From: a candidate division WWE3 bacterium RIFCSPLOWO2_12_FULL_36_10 | GTDB taxonomy: Bacteria > Patescibacteriota > WWE3 > UBA101185 > UBA10185 | Reading direction: 5' to 3' | Assembly (NCBI GenBank): GCA_001772985.1 | Contig: MEVN01000041.1 | Coordinates: forward strand, 1-8,582 | Length of the DNA: 8,582 nt | Shown here: piece by piece, positions 6,043 to 8,582 of the stretch | Layout: every line of letters starts with the position of its first letter | How positions within the stretch are numbered: position 1 is the stretch's first letter | The notes under the pieces: model-generated | The model's database searches: none | What the model was told of the DNA's origin: nothing | The model's input: the letters and a program-made list of their open reading frames with translations, nothing else | Program-made: the position numbers and the translations under genes

Positions 6043-7422
6043 ATGAAGCGCTTTTTTGCGGTTGTTCTTATTTCTTTTTTAGTCTATTTTGTATCCTGGT
6101 TTGTAGTTTATTCACTTGGTATTAATAAGCTCGCAATACAATCAGAAGATACTGTTCCCGCAATGTTTTTACCCGTTACCCTGTTAAAAGAAGGTACATT
6201 TTACGCAAATACATATTACGATTTAATTCTGCACAGATTTCCCAATCCTGAAGATAAAAATTTTGATAAAGATTTGGTACCGTTTTATTTTAAGAAAGTT
6301 GGAAATAACTATGTTTCTGCTTTTCCTGTTATTACGCCGTTTCTAGCTATTCCGGTATATTTATCTTTAATTGTTTTAAATTTGCCTGTAACTTTTAATA
6401 ATTTAATAATTCTCTCGCACATTTCTTCTTCTCTCATTTTGGCTTTTACCGGAGGTTTTTTTTACCTTTTGTTACAAAAACATAGGTTACTTTTAACTTT
6501 TATATTTTTGTTTTCTTCGGTTAATTTTTCTTTAATATCCCAGGCTCTATGGCAACAGGGATCTTTACAGTTATTTTTAATTCTAGGACTATTGTTTTTA
6601 CTTAATTTCTTAAAAAGTTCTAACGATAATAATAAATCTACTTATATAAATATTTTTCTTTCATCTTTATTTTTTGGTTTTGCGGTTTTATCCCGTCCAA
6701 CAGCAGTCCTTTATTTACCATTTCTATTTCTTCTAATTGTGAGCAAATTTACAAAGGATTATAAATTAGTATTTTACAAACTTCTTACTTATATTTTAGG
6801 TTTTGTTCCTCCCGCCGTATTTTTTATTTGGTACAACAATGTTTTTTACAAAAGTATTGAAAATCAAGGTTATGCGAGTCAGTTTTTTTCCGGGTGGCTA
6901 TCTAAATTTCCGGAAGGTTTTTTGGGAACTTGGCTTTCGCCAAGCAAAGGAATTTTAATATATTCTCCAGTATTTATATTTTCAATATTAGGTTTAATAG
7001 TTGTTTTAAAAAGAAAAAAATGGCAAGAGGATCTGCAGTTTTTAATATTTGGATGTATTGTGATTGTGCATACTTTGGTTTTAGGGAGATGGAAACACTG
7101 GTACGGAGGATGGTCTTTTGGCTACAGAATGAGTTCAGATATTATTCCTTTTTTAGTATTGCTTTTAGTGCCGTATCTGAATTCGGAACTCTTTTTAAAG
7201 ACTAAAAAGCTATTTTACTTGTCAATTGTTATTTCTACCTTGATTCAAGCCTTCGGTATTGTATTTTTTGATGGGATTTGGCATGCAGCATATGATAAAG
7301 GATTTAAAAATACTTCGTGGTTATGGTCGATAAAAGACTCTGAGGCGGTTTTTAATATAAGGAGAATATTGGTAAAATTAGGCTTGCTAAACAAAGCTTG
7401 CCCAAAATGTATGCCCTCTTAG
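6043..7422 (+). CDS. GT-C-type multi-spanning glycosyltransferase-like membrane protein
   Basis: This is a 459-residue protein with about 10-12 membrane helices. The first helix (4-26) is followed by a first extracytoplasmic loop with the acidic pair E35-D36 in SEDTVPAMFLPV. GT-C enzymes of the dolichyl/polyprenyl-phosphate sugar transferase group carry their catalytic acid there. Later loops carry LSPSKG (298-303), then YSPVF, and an aromatic segment from W350 to R362 (WKHWYGGWSFGYR). The LSPxxG...YSP and W..W.GG..FG.R pattern is common in GT39-like proteins. Likely role: transfer of a sugar from a polyprenyl carrier to a surface glycan; donor and acceptor unknown. The C-terminus ends in CPKCMPS, an odd CxxC tail. 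The start is the ATG just after the extended -10; only a weak AGG precedes it. The next gene begins 3 nt after the stop, so the two form an operon. Confidence 0.8.
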   Translation: MKRFFAVVLISFLVYFVSWFVVYSLGINKLAIQSEDTVPAMFLPVTLLKEGTFYANTYYDLILHRFPNPEDKNFDKDLVPFYFKKVGNNYVSAFPVITPFLAIPVYLSLIVLNLPVTFNNLIILSHISSSLILAFTGGFFYLLLQKHRLLLTFIFLFSSVNFSLISQALWQQGSLQLFLILGLLFLLNFLKSSNDNNKSTYINIFLSSLFFGFAVLSRPTAVLYLPFLFLLIVSKFTKDYKLVFYKLLTYILGFVPPAVFFIWYNNVFYKSIENQGYASQFFSGWLSKFPEGFLGTWLSPSKGILIYSPVFIFSILGLIVVLKRKKWQEDLQFLIFGCIVIVHTLVLGRWKHWYGGWSFGYRMSSDIIPFLVLLLVPYLNSELFLKTKKLFYLSIVISTLIQAFGIVFFDGIWHAAYDKGFKNTSWLWSIKDSEAVFNIRRILVKLGLLNKACPKCMPS

Positions 7423-7425
7423 TAT

Positions 7426-8582
7426 ATGTCAACAAATGAACCAAAATACAACATAATATGCTTATCAAATCAGCTTTGGGACTTTCCGTTTTGGACCAAC
7501 AAAAAGCATGTTATGAGCAGATTGGCAGGACTAGGGCATAAGGTATTGTTTGTTGATCCGCCGATAAATATAGGATTCGTTTTTATAAGGCAGTTATATA
7601 GAAAATATTGGAACTTTTGGCGAATTCTTACTCAAACTAAATCAGAAGAATTTGGAGCTTTAGTTTATTCACCTCTTAATCTTGTTCCCTTTCCGAAAAT
7701 TACTACATTTCTTCATGTTTTGAGAATTAAAATTTTGTATAGAGTTTTTTTCGATTCCAATTGCAAGACAATTTTATGGGTTTATCATGTACAGATTCAG
7801 AATCTTGAATCGTATATTAGAAATTTAAAGTACGATATTCTTGTGTACGATTGTGTAGACAATTATTCTGCATTTCCAAAGCAAGGAAGGGTTGTATCTG
7901 TTTATACAGATGATGTTGAGGGACAGGAGAAATTTATTTCAGAATCCGCTGACATTGTTTTTGCTTCCGCGCCCGGTTTGGTTGAGAAACTTAGAAAATA
8001 TAACCAAAATGTGTTTTTTGCTCCAAATGTCGGGGATTATGAGAAGTTTAAAAATTCAAAAAAGAACAAATTTAATTTACCTAGTGACTTAAGAGACATA
8101 CCAAGACCGGTAGTTGCATTTACCGGAGCTCACGATGAGTATAAATTTGATGTAGAGCTATTTAATAAACTGGCGTCAGATCACCCTAATTACTCTTTTG
8201 TTCTAATTGGACCAATGGCCCTGAGAGATAAAGAGGGTTCTATTGAGAAAATAGGCATTAATAATTTAAAGAACGTTTATTTTTTGGGCGCGAGGCCATT
8301 TTCTATTATTCAAGATTATTTTGCCGGATTTGATGTATATATCATCCCTTACAAACTTAATGATTATACTGTCGGCGGTTGCTTTCCAATTAAGTTTCAC
8401 GATGCTCTGGCTGCCGGTCTTCCAACAGTCGTAACGGATTTACCGTCCTACGCGCCCTTTGAATCGGTTTGTTATATTTCAAAAAGTTTTGATGAATTTT
8501 CAGACAATGTGAAGATAGCTTTAGAAGAAGATTCTCCTTTAAAAATTAAACAAAGACAGGATATAGCCAAAGTTAACAGTTG
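7426..8582 (+). CDS. TuaH-like GT-B glycosyltransferase (3' partial)
   Basis: The frame stays open to the right edge, with 385 complete codons in view. It has no signal peptide and looks like a cytoplasmic two-domain GT-B (GT4-type) enzyme. The N-terminal half has RLAGLGHKVLFVDPP (32-46), YDCVDNYSAFP (about 141-151) and ADIVFASAPGL (175-185), then PNVGDYEKF (200-208), the usual link to the donor-binding half. That half has PVVAFTGAHDEYKFD (228-242), IPYKLNDYT (307-315) and PIKFHDALAAGLPTVV (321-336). This order matches the TuaH family, known from teichuronic acid synthesis in Bacillus. The residue usually Glu in the (E)YLAAG segment is Asp326 here. The ATG lies 3 nt behind the previous stop with no Shine-Dalgarno sequence, suggesting translation by ribosomes already on the message. 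The sugar transferred cannot be told. Confidence 0.85.
   Translation, partial: MSTNEPKYNIICLSNQLWDFPFWTNKKHVMSRLAGLGHKVLFVDPPINIGFVFIRQLYRKYWNFWRILTQTKSEEFGALVYSPLNLVPFPKITTFLHVLRIKILYRVFFDSNCKTILWVYHVQIQNLESYIRNLKYDILVYDCVDNYSAFPKQGRVVSVYTDDVEGQEKFISESADIVFASAPGLVEKLRKYNQNVFFAPNVGDYEKFKNSKKNKFNLPSDLRDIPRPVVAFTGAHDEYKFDVELFNKLASDHPNYSFVLIGPMALRDKEGSIEKIGINNLKNVYFLGARPFSIIQDYFAGFDVYIIPYKLNDYTVGGCFPIKFHDALAAGLPTVVTDLPSYAPFESVCYISKSFDEFSDNVKIALEEDSPLKIKQRQDIAKVNS

Noticed and set aside
6930..7205. Open frame of 91 codons within the GT-C-like gene, other + frame
   Set aside because: It covers conserved parts of the real protein (LSPSKG, the W/G/R segment) in the wrong frame and has no start signal.
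7892..8092. Open frame of 66 codons inside the TuaH-like gene
   Set aside because: The glycosyltransferase frame runs through it without interruption and carries the family motifs.
1..8582. Recoding of UGA (as in Gracilibacteria), suspected because no gene in the window ends in TGA
   Set aside because: The long frames also contain no in-frame TGA and use ordinary Gly codons; five TAA/TAG stops are too few to mean anything in an AT-rich genome.

Overview
The window is an AT-rich, gene-dense stretch (sampled lines run from about 17% to about 43% GC). It comes from a bacterial locus for cell-surface polysaccharide or glycoconjugate assembly. Large GT-C/YfhO-like membrane proteins lie beside a TuaH-like glycosyltransferase, intergenic spaces are short, and most genes lack a Shine-Dalgarno sequence. 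This suggests a Patescibacteria/CPR (Microgenomates-like) genome. That placement is an inference from gene content and style; no rRNA or marker gene is present. Stops used are only TAA and TAG, and nothing indicates a recoded UGA.

Left arm (1-2926, + strand): the C-terminal part of a very large membrane protein runs in from the left edge. Two membrane segments are followed by a roughly 760-residue exported region and a last membrane anchor. A 14-nt overlap leads into a small, unrecognised four-helix membrane protein. Its 3' end overlaps by 57 nt, codon facing codon, the 3' end of a convergent YfhO-family gene.

Centre (2870-5976): the YfhO-family gene reads leftward. From the 74-nt gap behind it, a compact TIM-barrel protein gene reads rightward. 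The gap holds plausible divergent promoters whose -10 elements overlap. The TIM-barrel gene has its own promoter, the only clear Shine-Dalgarno sequence of the window, a strong intrinsic terminator, and visibly higher GC than its neighbours. It looks like a self-contained unit set among glycan genes.

Right arm (5991-8582, + strand): directly after the terminator, an extended -10 element is placed so that transcription should begin at or very near the ATG of a GT-C-type multi-spanning membrane protein. A TuaH-like GT-B glycosyltransferase follows after 3 nt and runs off the right edge.

Taken together, a cytoplasmic nucleotide-sugar glycosyltransferase (right) would build glycan on a carrier at the inner face. 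The GT-C/YfhO-type proteins would use polyprenyl-linked sugars on the outer face, and the small four-helix protein could assist them. The role of the TIM-barrel protein is unknown. There are no RNA genes, mobile elements, CRISPR arrays or long repeats that I can support, and no gene-free stretch longer than about 75 nt.
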